NCBI RefSeq assembly: GCF_003797125.1
Contig: NZ_RKKE01000002.1
Span: 1 to 64,000 of the forward strand
Origin: Shewanella frigidimarina
GTDB taxonomy: Bacteria > Pseudomonadota > Gammaproteobacteria > Enterobacterales > Shewanellaceae
DNA: 64,000 nucleotides
Direction of reading: 5' to 3'
Part shown: positions 46,439-55,784 of the stretch, one piece after another
Layout: each line of letters starts with the position of its first letter
How positions within the stretch are numbered: position 1 is the stretch's first letter
Translations under genes and position numbers: made by a program
Notes under the pieces: model-generated
What the model was told of the DNA's origin: nothing
The model's input: only the letters and a program-made list of their open reading frames with translations
The model's database searches: none

Positions 46439-46765
46439 TTATGACTGAGCCAAGACAAACACATTGCCTTGCTCAGTTTTAATGTCGAATGGTTTAACCA
46501 CTAAATCAGCATTTTCAATGCAACGTCCGTTATCTAAACGGTAATGTTGTTTATAAAGCGGTGAAGCGACACAAAGCTCTCCATCGATTTCACAAATCAG
46601 TCCTCTTGCCAGCAAACTCACACCACTGGCGGGGTCAACGTTATCAAGGGCAAATAAACCGTCATCCCCTAAATTAAAAATGGCAACGGCCCGCCCTGCT
46701 ACCCAAGCGGCTATTCCTGTGCCTTTTGGCATGCTTGCTTCATTACACACATTTATCCAATTCAT
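46439..46765 (-). CDS. nirD: Nitrite reductase small subunit NirD
   Basis: 108 residues with a Rieske-like fold that lacks the iron-sulfur ligands, as usual in NirD ([31 protein letters not shown], then [25 protein letters not shown]). It partners NirB. The start overlaps the nirB stop by 4 bp. Confidence 0.92.
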   Translation of the reverse strand: MNWINVCNEASMPKGTGIAAWVAGRAVAIFNLGDDGLFALDNVDPASGVSLLARGLICEIDGELCVASPLYKQHYRLDNGRCIENADLVVKPFDIKTEQGNVFVLAQS

Positions 46766-49365
46766 GCTAATTCCTCCACTGCGAGTTGTGCTGCATCGTC
46801 TGTAATATCTTTAATCGCTATTGTTCCTGCCCCTGCGTCTTTAATACTCGGGAAACGTTGCTCACGAATTCGCTGGTAAGCACTGGTATCTGCTTCTGGC
46901 GCATCACTTGGATTAACAAACTCATTAAAGCGCGCCAAAAAGGCCGGTTGTTCAAGGCTGGTTTTCCACTCACATTGGTATGTGGCGGCAATATGGTCCA
47001 TCTGCTGCTCTAAGATCGAGTTAATCCCCAACGCATCGTCAATAACGACTGATTGTAAATATGCTAGGCCACCTTCTAATGAATCCATCCAGATCGAGGT
47101 ACGCTGCAATTTGTCTGCGGTTTTGACATAAAACATCAAAATGCGATCGATGTATTTATAGAGGTCTTGAGTTGATAAGTCGGTGGCAAATAAATCACCG
47201 TGGCGTGGACGCATGCCGCCATTGCCAGCCACATATAAGTTCCAACCTTTGTCGGTTGCGATAATGCCGATGTCTTTACTTTGTGCTTCAGCACATTCAC
47301 GAGTACAGCCCGACACCGCAAATTTTAATTTATGTGGACTGCGTAAGCCTTTGTAACGATTTTCTAAATCGATAGCGAAACCGACTGCATCTTGTACGCC
47401 ATAACGACACCAAGTACTGCCAACACATGACTTAACTGTTCTTAGTGATTTGCCATAGGCATGGCCAGTTTCAAAACCAGCATCAATGAGTTTTTTCCAA
47501 ATTTCGGGTAGCTGCGACAAGGTTGCACCAAACATATCAATACGTTGGCCACCCGTTATCTTGGTATAGAGGTCATATTCTTGAGCAATTTGGCCCATGG
47601 CGATAAGTTTAGTTGGAGTGATTTCACCACCAGCGACTCGCGGCACAATAGAATAAGTGCCGTCTTTTTGGATGTTGCCTAAGTAAGCATCATTGGTATC
47701 TTGCAATTGCACATGACCCAGATTTTGATCCAGCACATAATGATTTTGTAGGCTGGCAAATATGGACGCGGCTGCAGGTTTGCAAATATCACAGCCATAT
47801 GCGTGACCACTGGCTGAAGGTTTGCCATGCAGAGTGATTAAGGTATTGAAATCATTAATGCCTTCGACTTGGCATAAGTGATACAAGGCTTGTCGGTCAT
47901 GATCAAAATGGGCACAAATCCCAGCATTAAAGTCGAGCCCTGCTGCTTGTAAGGTTTGATCAATAATTTTTTGAACTAACGGCGCACAGCCACCACAACC
48001 CGATGCAGCTCGAGTACATGACTTAATCTCGGCCATTTTATGATTGCCAGCAGTCACAGCCTCAACAATGTCGCCCTTGGTCACTTGATGACAAGAACAC
48101 ACAATAGAGGTGTCTTTTAAATCGGCTTCGTTTTCAGCACCGGCTAGCAATAACTCAACTGCAGAACCTTCAATCTCGTCTTGAGACAAATAGCTATCAA
48201 GCAAACGGCTGTAATCGCTGTTATCGCCAATCAGCACTGCACCTTTTAAATATTTACCGGTTTCGTCTAACCATAATTTTTTATAAATACCCGCCTGGTT
48301 ATCCGATAACTCAACAAACTGGGCGTTATCAAAACCACGGCTAGCGCCAATTGCGGCCACATCAACACCCAGCAACTTTAATTTGGTGCTCATGTCTGCA
48401 CCGGTAAATGACTGTGAAACAGTATTTGATCCTAATGATGCAATATGCGACGCCACAACACGGGCCATTTGATAACCCGGAGCCACTAAACCAAATATTT
48501 TTTGCTGCCATAATGCACATTCACCAATAGCATAGACATCTGGCGCAGAAGTTAAGCAGTAGTCATCAATTTCAATACCGCCACGCTCACCGATACAGAT
48601 ATTTGAAACTCGAGCTAATGAATCTTGTGGACGAATACCGGCAGAAAACACAATCATGTCAGTTTCAAGACAAGACTCATCATTAAAGGTCATTCGGTGC
48701 ATTGCCGTTTCACCGTCAATGATCGCAGTGGTGGCTTTTGATGTATGTACACTCACGCCGAGCTGTTCAATTTTACTGCACAGTAATTCACCCGCTTTAT
48801 CATTTAGCTGAACGGGCATCAATTGTGGTGCAAACTCAACAACGTGGGTTTTTACCCCGAGCTGCATCATGGCATTTGCGGCTTCTAAACCTAATAGTCC
48901 ACCACCAACAACCACCCCAACTTGACTGTTTTGCGCAGCAGCTTGAATCGCTTCAAGATCTTCAATGGTGCGATACACCAAGCACTGAGCACGATCGTTA
49001 CCCTGTATCGGTGGTACAAACGGAAATGATCCCGTTGCAAGTACTAAACGGGTATAAGAATAATGGTCACCTTGTGCGCTGGTCACCGTTTTGGCGGCAA
49101 TATCAATTGCCGTAATAGGCGTGTTTAAGTGAAGCGTAATGCCCCAATCTTGATAATCTTGCGCACTGGTTAACATCAGTAGATCAGCGCTACCAGTCTC
49201 AAAATATTTTGACAACTGCACTCGGTCATAAGCTGGACGCGGCTCTTCGCCAAACACGTGCACGTCAAACGTTTTATTGAGACCTAAACTGCAAAGTTGC
49301 TCAATAAAATGATGACCAACCATGCCATTACCTACGACCACTAACTTGGGTTTTGAGACTGCCAT
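46762..49365 (-). CDS. nirB: NADH-dependent assimilatory nitrite reductase large subunit NirB
   Basis: 867 residues from ATG 49365 (AAGGAG upstream). The FAD site is VVVGNGMVGHHF (7-18), the NAD site VVGGGLLGLEAANAM (about 150), the BFD-like [2Fe-2S] segment CSCHQVTKG…CTRAASGCGGC (about 425-460), and the siroheme/[4Fe-4S] Cys set is CVGSTWCRYG…CTRECAEAQ (about 650-700). It reduces nitrite to ammonium with NADH and needs siroheme from the CobA pathway encoded nearby. Confidence 0.95.
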   Translation of the reverse strand: MAVSKPKLVVVGNGMVGHHFIEQLCSLGLNKTFDVHVFGEEPRPAYDRVQLSKYFETGSADLLMLTSAQDYQDWGITLHLNTPITAIDIAAKTVTSAQGDHYSYTRLVLATGSFPFVPPIQGNDRAQCLVYRTIEDLEAIQAAAQNSQVGVVVGGGLLGLEAANAMMQLGVKTHVVEFAPQLMPVQLNDKAGELLCSKIEQLGVSVHTSKATTAIIDGETAMHRMTFNDESCLETDMIVFSAGIRPQDSLARVSNICIGERGGIEIDDYCLTSAPDVYAIGECALWQQKIFGLVAPGYQMARVVASHIASLGSNTVSQSFTGADMSTKLKLLGVDVAAIGASRGFDNAQFVELSDNQAGIYKKLWLDETGKYLKGAVLIGDNSDYSRLLDSYLSQDEIEGSAVELLLAGAENEADLKDTSIVCSCHQVTKGDIVEAVTAGNHKMAEIKSCTRAASGCGGCAPLVQKIIDQTLQAAGLDFNAGICAHFDHDRQALYHLCQVEGINDFNTLITLHGKPSASGHAYGCDICKPAAASIFASLQNHYVLDQNLGHVQLQDTNDAYLGNIQKDGTYSIVPRVAGGEITPTKLIAMGQIAQEYDLYTKITGGQRIDMFGATLSQLPEIWKKLIDAGFETGHAYGKSLRTVKSCVGSTWCRYGVQDAVGFAIDLENRYKGLRSPHKLKFAVSGCTRECAEAQSKDIGIIATDKGWNLYVAGNGGMRPRHGDLFATDLSTQDLYKYIDRILMFYVKTADKLQRTSIWMDSLEGGLAYLQSVVIDDALGINSILEQQMDHIAATYQCEWKTSLEQPAFLARFNEFVNPSDAPEADTSAYQRIREQRFPSIKDAGAGTIAIKDITDDAAQLAVEELA

Positions 49366-49401
49366 ATCCAACTCCTTCATGCCTTGGACCGTAAAAAGCA
49401 A

Positions 49402-49436
49402 AATGGCGCCAACTCCGCTTAAGAGTTGGCGCCATT
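49402..49436 (-). terminator. Strong terminator in the nirB leader, probable antitermination site
   Basis: AATGGCGCCAACTC (49402-49415) and GAGTTGGCGCCATT (49423-49436) form a perfect 14-bp GC-rich stem with a 7-nt loop; TTTTGCTTTTT follows on the minus strand. It lies inside the leader, 37 bp before the nirB start and about 100 nt after the candidate promoter. An ANTAR antiterminator (NasT) is encoded just upstream. Confidence 0.85.
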
Positions 49437-49546
49437 GCCTGTTGAGATCCAAATTTTTAAAATAAACTGCTGAGGTAAACGAGCCAATTAGTTGCTGCCG
49501 TTCACACTATCGTCAATCTGATACTTTATTCATTATAAGTATTGTT

Positions 49547-49562
49547 TGCAGGCTCTATGCCA
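49547..49562 (-). promoter_or_regulatory. Sigma54-like promoter of the nirB operon
   Basis: Minus strand TGGCATAGAGCCTGCA fits TGGCAC-N5-TTGCA with two pyrimidine changes; the invariant GG (-24) and GC (-12) have the correct 10-bp spacing. Predicted start is near 49536, giving a leader of about 170 nt. An imperfect dyad CGCACC-N7-GGCGCA (49655-49673), inside the nasT gene, is about 128 bp upstream and could be an NtrC site. Confidence 0.6.
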
Positions 49563-49606
49563 ACTACAAAACAAACTTAACCTATTGATTAATTTGTTTT
49601 AAAAAA

Positions 49607-50296
49607 TCAACAATCTTTACTGAACGGTCTATGGTTGTCCATATTAGTCACAACCGCACCAAAATGAGGCGCACCATCATTGTTCGCCACGGTGTTAAGT
49701 GGTTCTACAGGACTATGATTCCGAGTAACGACAGCAATAATTTGCGCCGACATTTGTGCCAATGACAAACCTTTTTGCATCGCTTGTTGTTGAATAATCT
49801 GATGTGCTTTGGTTTCATCAAATCCTTGCGCCATAACAATTAATTTTGCTTGGCTAAGCAATTTTAAACTGCGGATTTCATCAGCCAATTTCTTAAATTC
49901 GACTAGCGTTTTACTCGCAGCATTAAAACGTGCTTGAGCCAAACTAATGACACTGGTTAAGCGATTAACACTCAACGTCTCTGGAATAAAAGTGATGCGA
50001 CCACAATCAAGTAACTCGGTTAATGCTGTCTGCTGCCATGTTTTGGCATTGACAACTATTACCATAGGCTTGCTTGTTAATGTACGTTGGATTAGTGCTT
50101 GGATTTGAGCGTGCAATGTGTCGGTTAATATCAACAAGGTATCAAATGTTTGTTGGTGTAATCGTTGCTCAACTTGGCTTACAGAAGTCAGCACAGTGAC
50201 ATGTCCAAACGCAGCCAAACAAGCTTGGTACTGTACAATTTCACAATCGACTACTGGAACGGCCGAGAAACTCGAGTCACAAAATATTAAACTGCG
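49607..50296 (-). CDS. nasT: NasT-like ANTAR-domain antiterminator
   Basis: 229 residues. A receiver-like N-terminal domain (about 1-120) lacks a clear phosphoacceptor pocket. The ANTAR RNA-binding domain (about 140-205) is clear: LKLLSQAKLIVMAQGFDETK, then AHQIIQQQAMQKGLSLAQM. NasT-type proteins prevent termination in leaders of nitrate-assimilation operons, here most likely at the hairpin 49402-49436. ATG 50296 overlaps the preceding gene by 10 bp. No nasS, the usual inhibitory partner, is nearby. Confidence 0.87.
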   Translation of the reverse strand, partial: RSLIFCDSSFSAVPVVDCEIVQYQACLAAFGHVTVLTSVSQVEQRLHQQTFDTLLILTDTLHAQIQALIQRTLTSKPMVIVVNAKTWQQTALTELLDCGRITFIPETLSVNRLTSVISLAQARFNAASKTLVEFKKLADEIRSLKLLSQAKLIVMAQGFDETKAHQIIQQQAMQKGLSLAQMSAQIIAVVTRNHSPVEPLNTVANNDGAPHFGAVVTNMDNHRPFSKDC

Positions 50297-51465
50297 CATA
50301 ACAACACCCTGTTCCGCCATTGTTTTAGTGGACTATCTGCTGTATTAAAACGGTTTGTCCAACATTGTTGGCTTAAATTAACTGCTTGTTCTGTTGTAAT
50401 AATTGCAGTTGTATTGGGTTCCGTCATAGCTGATTTACGACTCAGTAATAACAGCACAGCAGCCAAAGTGGCCGTAACACTGCTAAGCGCTTGCTCAATC
50501 ATGGTGCGTGACATTAATGTTGTCAGCGCATCTGCAGAAAAAGGTTCTTGTTCGCGCCATAGAAGCGCAAGAATATCGCTAGACAATTCAGCTTGGCCCA
50601 CTTTTTCACCAGAAAAGCCTTCTAATAACGTAGGGATAGATAAGCTCGATACCGCTATATTATCTGTCTGTCCGTTGACGACAGTTATCGTGGTTGCCAC
50701 TCTTGGATTACACTCGGTTTCACCTTGTAAGCCTTTAAAAATAGCCACACTGCCGGCGTGATATTCGCTTTTCTCAAATAAAATTTCGCATATTCCTTGG
50801 TGTACCGTATCTAATCCAGGGTGAAAATAACTGCGAAGGCTTATTGGTGCATTAGTTGGGTTCATGCAACGCGCTGCGGTTTGAATCAAACTGCGTAGAC
50901 CTAATTCTTGATGTAATTGGCGACACTCATCTAACACAGGGGCTAAATCACCGGCGCATACGTAAACAATGTTATCTGAATGCAACGCCGCTTTGGCCAT
51001 TTGCGGTGTAGTACAACACGCAATATTAAGCGACGCTAAACATGATTCAACATGGCGGCGATGAGGTAGAGCTTGGCTGTCACCGTGTAACATCACTCGA
51101 ACACCCTGTTTTGCTAATAACTTAGCGACGAGTAAAAGCCAAGGTAACTGCTCGCGCTTGCCCGCATACACAGGCCAGTCGATATCGACCTCAAGCGAAT
51201 GCCAATCTTTGTCTACAGTGCGACGTAAACCGGCCACCATGCCTGATATTTCTTCAGTCGTTTCGCCGCGCACGCGCATGAGCATCATGGCACTGGCCAT
51301 TTGTGCGCGCGTTGCTTTTCTTTTAGCAAAACCTTCAAGCAGCAAACATGCCTCGTCAAACGTTAATGCACGAGAGCCTTTTTCGCCCTTACCTAATGCT
51401 TTTATCAACAAACGAAAGTCAAACTCATCCACGGATGTCAGCGTTAACTCACCCATTTTAGGCAT
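50287..51465 (-). CDS. TrpD2/YbiB-like glycosyl-transferase-family protein in the nas operon
   Basis: 392 residues. The N-terminal helical domain (about 15-75, ALTFDEACLLLEGFAKRKATRAQMASAMMLMRVRGET) and the following alpha/beta domain match the anthranilate-phosphoribosyltransferase fold of the TrpD2/YbiB group. The phosphoribosyl-pyrophosphate loops are altered (VMLHGDSQALPHRRH), so transferase activity is doubtful; some TrpD2 proteins bind nucleic acid. The start at 51465 has GAGG 7 nt upstream and overlaps cobA by 8 bp. Location between cobA and nasT suggests a role in regulation of assimilation. Confidence 0.75.
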   Translation of the reverse strand: MPKMGELTLTSVDEFDFRLLIKALGKGEKGSRALTFDEACLLLEGFAKRKATRAQMASAMMLMRVRGETTEEISGMVAGLRRTVDKDWHSLEVDIDWPVYAGKREQLPWLLLVAKLLAKQGVRVMLHGDSQALPHRRHVESCLASLNIACCTTPQMAKAALHSDNIVYVCAGDLAPVLDECRQLHQELGLRSLIQTAARCMNPTNAPISLRSYFHPGLDTVHQGICEILFEKSEYHAGSVAIFKGLQGETECNPRVATTITVVNGQTDNIAVSSLSIPTLLEGFSGEKVGQAELSSDILALLWREQEPFSADALTTLMSRTMIEQALSSVTATLAAVLLLLSRKSAMTEPNTTAIITTEQAVNLSQQCWTNRFNTADSPLKQWRNRVLLCAV

Positions 51466-52342
51466 ATAAAGCCTCGTACCCATATTCTAATGGGGGTTGT
51501 GTTGCATCAACGTCAATATCGGCAAGTAAAGCATTCAGCTGTTGACCAACAGACACCACGTCACCAATGATGATTAACGTCGGCCCAGAGTCTTTAATGG
51601 TTAACGCTGCATCGGCCATAGAAGCGACTGTGGCATAAGTGACAATTTGATTCGGCCTGCCACCATTGGTGACTAGCGCTACCGGCAAATTTGCGCCACA
51701 TTGAGCATCAAGTAATCCAACTGAAATGCTTTGTGCTTGTTCTTTACCCATATAAAACACTAACGTAGATTGCGCCGCTAACAATGCTTGCCACTGAGTT
51801 GGAGCATTGGCATTATCGGCATCGGTCATTTTGGTGCCGGTGATCAGTGTGACACTGCGGGCCATACCACGATACGTTAATGGAATGCCGGTACTTGATG
51901 CACAACCTAACGCTGCTGTAACACCTGGAATAAATTGCGACCGGATACCATTTTGTGCAAGGTAATGCGCTTCTTCTGAACCTCTACCAAAAATATGCGG
52001 ATCGCCGCCCTTTAAGCGCACCACTTTTAATCCTTGCTGCGCCAATGTCAGTAATAATTCATTAATATCGTCTTGCTTTTTACTCGGTTGACCACAGCGT
52101 TTACCCACAAAGTGACGCTGACAACTCGGGGTTACTAACGTCAAAATGTCACTACTCACCAGGCTGTCAAACACCAACGCTTCAGCTTGTGCCACTATTC
52201 TAGCGGCCCTAAGTGTCATTAACTCTAATTGACCACAACCCGCACCAACAATAGCCACATCACCCGCGTGTAATTCATTTGCGGCATGCCCTAAAGCATT
52301 TATAGATTGATGACCTTTTATCATTGCTTCTACTGTTTTCAT
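51458..52342 (-). CDS. cobA: Uroporphyrinogen-III C-methyltransferase (SUMT)
   Basis: 294 residues with an N-terminal extension of about 25 residues, then the SUMT core: VAIVGAGCGQLELMTLRAAR (the usual GAGPGD is GAGCGQ), RLKGGDPHIFGRGSEEA (about 114-130), PGVTAALGCASSTGIPLTYR and TLIIIGDVV. It makes precorrin-2 for siroheme, the cofactor of NirB. It overlaps the nasA stop by 1 bp (TAATG), with GAGGA upstream. Confidence 0.92.
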   Translation of the reverse strand: MKTVEAMIKGHQSINALGHAANELHAGDVAIVGAGCGQLELMTLRAARIVAQAEALVFDSLVSSDILTLVTPSCQRHFVGKRCGQPSKKQDDINELLLTLAQQGLKVVRLKGGDPHIFGRGSEEAHYLAQNGIRSQFIPGVTAALGCASSTGIPLTYRGMARSVTLITGTKMTDADNANAPTQWQALLAAQSTLVFYMGKEQAQSISVGLLDAQCGANLPVALVTNGGRPNQIVTYATVASMADAALTIKDSGPTLIIIGDVVSVGQQLNALLADIDVDATQPPLEYGYEALYA

Positions 52343-55155
52343 TAGGCTACGTCCTCTGCTACTGATGGTTGATGGTCAATGTCGGAATAAGATTCGCAAT
52401 AAGATAAGGCATCTATCCAACTCTGCTTGGCACACTGCTTAACTTCACTATGACAACTGCCACATTGACGGCCGCAGCCGAGTAATAACTGGGTGCTATC
52501 TAACGCCTGCTCAAAACTGATATTCGCAAAACCGTCACTCATGACTTGATCATTAAATTGTTGATTGATTTCGTCATTAATGTTCGCTTCAGTTACCCCT
52601 GTACAAGCACAGATTAACGAGCTGTTACCGGCCTTTATTTGCTGATGTAGTAACTTCATTAACGGCTGGTCTACAGGTTTACCAATAAAATCATTCATCT
52701 GATTTAAGGCCACATTCACTTGAGTGTGAGACAACACTTTTAATGCCTTAAGTAATCCTTTATCCATATTGCATTGGATATATAAAGGCTGGTCATCTAC
52801 CGTTAAAGTCCATTTTAGTGAATGCGCTGTTGCTTGGTAGGCAAAGCCGTCGTCGGTATCAGTAAAACCGATGTGATGACACACTCCGTTCTCTAGCGTT
52901 TGTGCAACTTGCCAACATAGCCCGTGAGCAGAAGAGTCGTGTTGACCAAAAACCACCCCTTGCAGCGCAAGTTCAACAGGGGTTAATGCCACGGGTTGAC
53001 ACTTAAACCCAGGTTGTTTTGATATTGGGTCGACACGTGCATCTAATGCTTGATTCACGCCTTTTGTCAGCGAAAACTGTGCAGACCAATGCATCGACAT
53101 CAAAATCATATTTGCCGGCATTTCATCATCGACAACGGCGCGAGCCATCGTGAATGAAGCGTGGGTTATAAGGTCAGGGTTAGCAGTCTCTGCAGAGTTT
53201 TGTTCAATTTGATTTTGAATAGCTTCAATGCGGACAAAGCCACCTTCTGTTAACGACAATGCACTGAGTTGTGATGAATGCAGATGAACTATTGGTTCTG
53301 GAATGCTGGCTCGTAGGCTAGCAATATGCCCGGTGCGAGTCATGGTATGCCACTGATCTCTACTGCGGCCAGTATTTAATAATAGCGTGTTACTCGGCAA
53401 TAATTGCTGCGATACATTAGCGGCTGGCGCGACAAACTGCGCTTTACCCGTTGCGGTAGCAAATTCACCTAGGCCGAAAACACGCACGTTTTGTTGACCA
53501 ATTTGAGTTGCCGAAGCAATAGGCCATTGCGTCGGTGCCAATGCATCATATTGTGCTTTGGATAACTCTGTTAGCCCAGTAAGATCAAATACCTTAGTTG
53601 GAAAAACCTGTTTAACCTTCGCCGATAAGGCTGCAAACTCGCTAAATATGCTGGCATTGTCATCAAACTCAAAACCATCAAAGCCCATTTTCTTAGCTAC
53701 TTGGCTAACGGCCCACCAATCTGGTTTAGCTTGCCCTTTGGCAGTGATAAAGCCGCGTTGACGAGTAATAGTGCGTTCACTATTAGTGACGGTACCGCAT
53801 TTTTCGGACCAACCTTGAGCGGGGAGTAATACATCAGCAAATTTGGCGGTATCAGAATCAGGACTGATTTCAGACACCACCACAAAAGGACAATCTGCTA
53901 ATGCCCGTGCAATTTTTTCACTGTTGGGTAAAGACACCACAGGATTTGTGCCCATAATCCAAATCGCTTTGATTTTACCTTCGGCAAGGGCATCAAACAT
54001 CTCAACTGCAGCCAATCCTTTTTGATCCGCAATACTATCAACTTTCCAAAAATCAGCTAATAACTGCTGCTCCGGTTGTGAAAACCCCATATGACACGCT
54101 AACTGAGTGGCCAACCCACCAACCTCACGACCGCCCATGGCATTAGGCTGCCCTGTTAACGAAAAAAAACCACAACCAGCTTGACCAATGTGCCCTAACG
54201 CGAGGTGGCAGTTAATCATCGCATTGGTTGCATCGGTGCCAATGGTTGACTGATTAACCCCCTGACAAGATGCCGTAAGTACTTTTTTATTGTTGGCTAC
54301 AAGTTGATAGAATTGTGTCAGCTGAGTGACTGAAACACCGACTTGCGTGGCAAGATCGGCTAAATTGGCACTTAATTGTTGCGCCTGCAAAACCACAGTA
54401 TCAAAGCCTTCTGTATGTGCGGCAATATACGCGTGGTCGACACGATTTTGATCTGCTAGGTAACCGAGTAAGCCATGAAATAAGGTTAAATCAGCGCCCG
54501 GTTTAATGGCTAAATGTAAGTCTGCTTGTTTTGCTGTGGCTGTTGATAACGGGTCGATTACCACTAGCTGAGCATTATTGGCTTTTTTTGCGGCTAAAAT
54601 TCGTTGAAAAATAACGGGATGAGTCCAAGCTGTATTGGCCCCTACAAGCACTATCACATCAGCTTGCTCTAGATCGTCGTAACATCCAGGAACTACATCC
54701 TCACCAAAGGCACGCTGCATTGCGCTCACTGCTGACGACATACATAAGCGTGAGTTAGTATCGACGTTAGCCGTTTTTAAAAAACCTTTAGCAAACTTGT
54801 TGGCAACATAATAATCTTCAGTGAGTAATTGGCCAGAAAGATACAGTGCGACTGAATCTGGACCATGTTCTGCAATGGTTTGCGCAAAGGTATCAGCAAT
54901 TAAGGTGCTCGCCTTGTCCCAATCAAGTGGCATACCAGAACGAAGTTTAGGGTAACGCAGTACATTGGGTTGGGCTAAACTGTCGAGTAAGCGTTCACCT
55001 TTGGCACATAAATGACCGTAATTAGCTGGATGCTTGTTGTCACCAACTAGTATTAAATCTGCAGCATCGACATCGGTCCAATTCGGTTTATTTGAAGACA
55101 CGCTAACACCGCATCCGACACCACAATAAGCACAACTTGATTGGACCACTGACAT
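52342..55155 (-). CDS. nasA: Assimilatory nitrate reductase catalytic subunit NasA
   Basis: 937 residues. An N-terminal [4Fe-4S] motif C-x2-C-x3-C…C (CAYCGVGCGV…HLCAKGER, first 55 residues) is followed by the bis-MGD molybdopterin domains (ADVIVLVGANTAWTHPV, GTNPVVSLPN, LLPAQGWSEKCGTVTNSER, LLLNTGRSRDQWHTMTRTG) and a C-terminal BFD-like [2Fe-2S] domain (SLICACTGV…GCGRQCGSCHSEV, about 845-895). It is cytoplasmic and reduces nitrate to nitrite. It is the first gene of the nasA-cobA-TrpD2-nasT unit. Confidence 0.95.
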   Translation of the reverse strand: MSVVQSSCAYCGVGCGVSVSSNKPNWTDVDAADLILVGDNKHPANYGHLCAKGERLLDSLAQPNVLRYPKLRSGMPLDWDKASTLIADTFAQTIAEHGPDSVALYLSGQLLTEDYYVANKFAKGFLKTANVDTNSRLCMSSAVSAMQRAFGEDVVPGCYDDLEQADVIVLVGANTAWTHPVIFQRILAAKKANNAQLVVIDPLSTATAKQADLHLAIKPGADLTLFHGLLGYLADQNRVDHAYIAAHTEGFDTVVLQAQQLSANLADLATQVGVSVTQLTQFYQLVANNKKVLTASCQGVNQSTIGTDATNAMINCHLALGHIGQAGCGFFSLTGQPNAMGGREVGGLATQLACHMGFSQPEQQLLADFWKVDSIADQKGLAAVEMFDALAEGKIKAIWIMGTNPVVSLPNSEKIARALADCPFVVVSEISPDSDTAKFADVLLPAQGWSEKCGTVTNSERTITRQRGFITAKGQAKPDWWAVSQVAKKMGFDGFEFDDNASIFSEFAALSAKVKQVFPTKVFDLTGLTELSKAQYDALAPTQWPIASATQIGQQNVRVFGLGEFATATGKAQFVAPAANVSQQLLPSNTLLLNTGRSRDQWHTMTRTGHIASLRASIPEPIVHLHSSQLSALSLTEGGFVRIEAIQNQIEQNSAETANPDLITHASFTMARAVVDDEMPANMILMSMHWSAQFSLTKGVNQALDARVDPISKQPGFKCQPVALTPVELALQGVVFGQHDSSAHGLCWQVAQTLENGVCHHIGFTDTDDGFAYQATAHSLKWTLTVDDQPLYIQCNMDKGLLKALKVLSHTQVNVALNQMNDFIGKPVDQPLMKLLHQQIKAGNSSLICACTGVTEANINDEINQQFNDQVMSDGFANISFEQALDSTQLLLGCGRQCGSCHSEVKQCAKQSWIDALSYCESYSDIDHQPSVAEDVA

Positions 55156-55196
55156 ACATCTACCCTTTCACTTTGACTATCTCATGGGTAAGGTAC

Positions 55197-55212
55197 TGCG
55201 AAAGCTGTGCCA
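55197..55212 (-). promoter_or_regulatory. Sigma54 promoter of nasA
   Basis: Minus strand TGGCACAGCTTTCGCA matches TGGCAC-N5-TTGCA with a single change (TCGCA). Predicted start is near 55187, about 32 nt before the ATG, with AAAGGG as the ribosome-binding site. Confidence 0.75.
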
Positions 55213-55275
55213 GAAAATTAACTCACTGATTTATAATAGAAATGGATATTTAGATAAATAAAGCATTACAACATT

Positions 55276-55316
55276 TGCGCAACAAAAGTGCATTGACTGC
55301 GCTGTTATGTAGCGCA
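55276..55316 (-). promoter_or_regulatory. Two NtrC-like dyads upstream of the nasA promoter
   Basis: TGCGCAACAAAAGTGCA (55276-55292) fits the NtrC consensus TGCAC-N7-GTGCA with one change. TGCGCTGTTATGTAGCGCA (55298-55316) is a perfect 6-bp-arm dyad with the same 7-bp spacer. Their centres are about 97 and 120 bp upstream of the predicted start, the usual enhancer distance. Confidence 0.6.
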
Positions 55317-55400
55317 TCTAATTGAAATCAAAAGACTTTAAATACCTATAAAGAGGTATAAAAATAAAAGTGAGATGTATACTCTTGAGGAATAAAAACA

Positions 55401-55427
55401 AAAATACCGACATTATGTCGGTATTTT
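55401..55427 (-). terminator. Terminator after cctA
   Basis: A 27-bp palindrome, AAAATACCGACAT and its complement around one base, 19 bp past the cctA stop, with flanking T-rich sequence on the minus strand. Confidence 0.8.
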
Positions 55428-55445
55428 CAAGCTATCTAAGATAAC

Positions 55446-55784
55446 TTATTTTGCAGTACGGCCATCATCGTGGCATGTATCACATGTTGGCTTTTCGCCT
55501 ACTTTTGCTTCATGTGGCGCATGACAATCAGCACACATAAGTAACCCATCATGTGGCTTATGGTTATCATCCATTTCAGCTAGTGAACCATGACAACTTT
55601 GACATTGTTCAAATTCATAAGCGCCATCTTTTGATGGTTCACCATCAGCGTGACAGTTTTCACAGCCACCCATTTCAACGTGAAACTCTGCGAGGGTCTC
55701 ATCAGCAGCAAATGATGCAGAAGACATCATCATTACCGCGAAACCAGCCGCAAACAATGCACTTAGTAGTTTATTGCTCACCAT
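55446..55784 (-). CDS. cctA: Small periplasmic tetraheme cytochrome c (CctA/STC)
   Basis: 112 residues. A signal peptide (cleavage near SASFAA-D) is followed by four C-x-x-C-H haem sites: CENCH, CQSCH, CADCH and CDTCH, about 40 to 105. The mature size of about 87 residues and the haem spacing match the small tetraheme cytochrome of Shewanella, an abundant periplasmic electron carrier between CymA and terminal reductases in anaerobic respiration. It is monocistronic with its own terminator. Confidence 0.92.
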
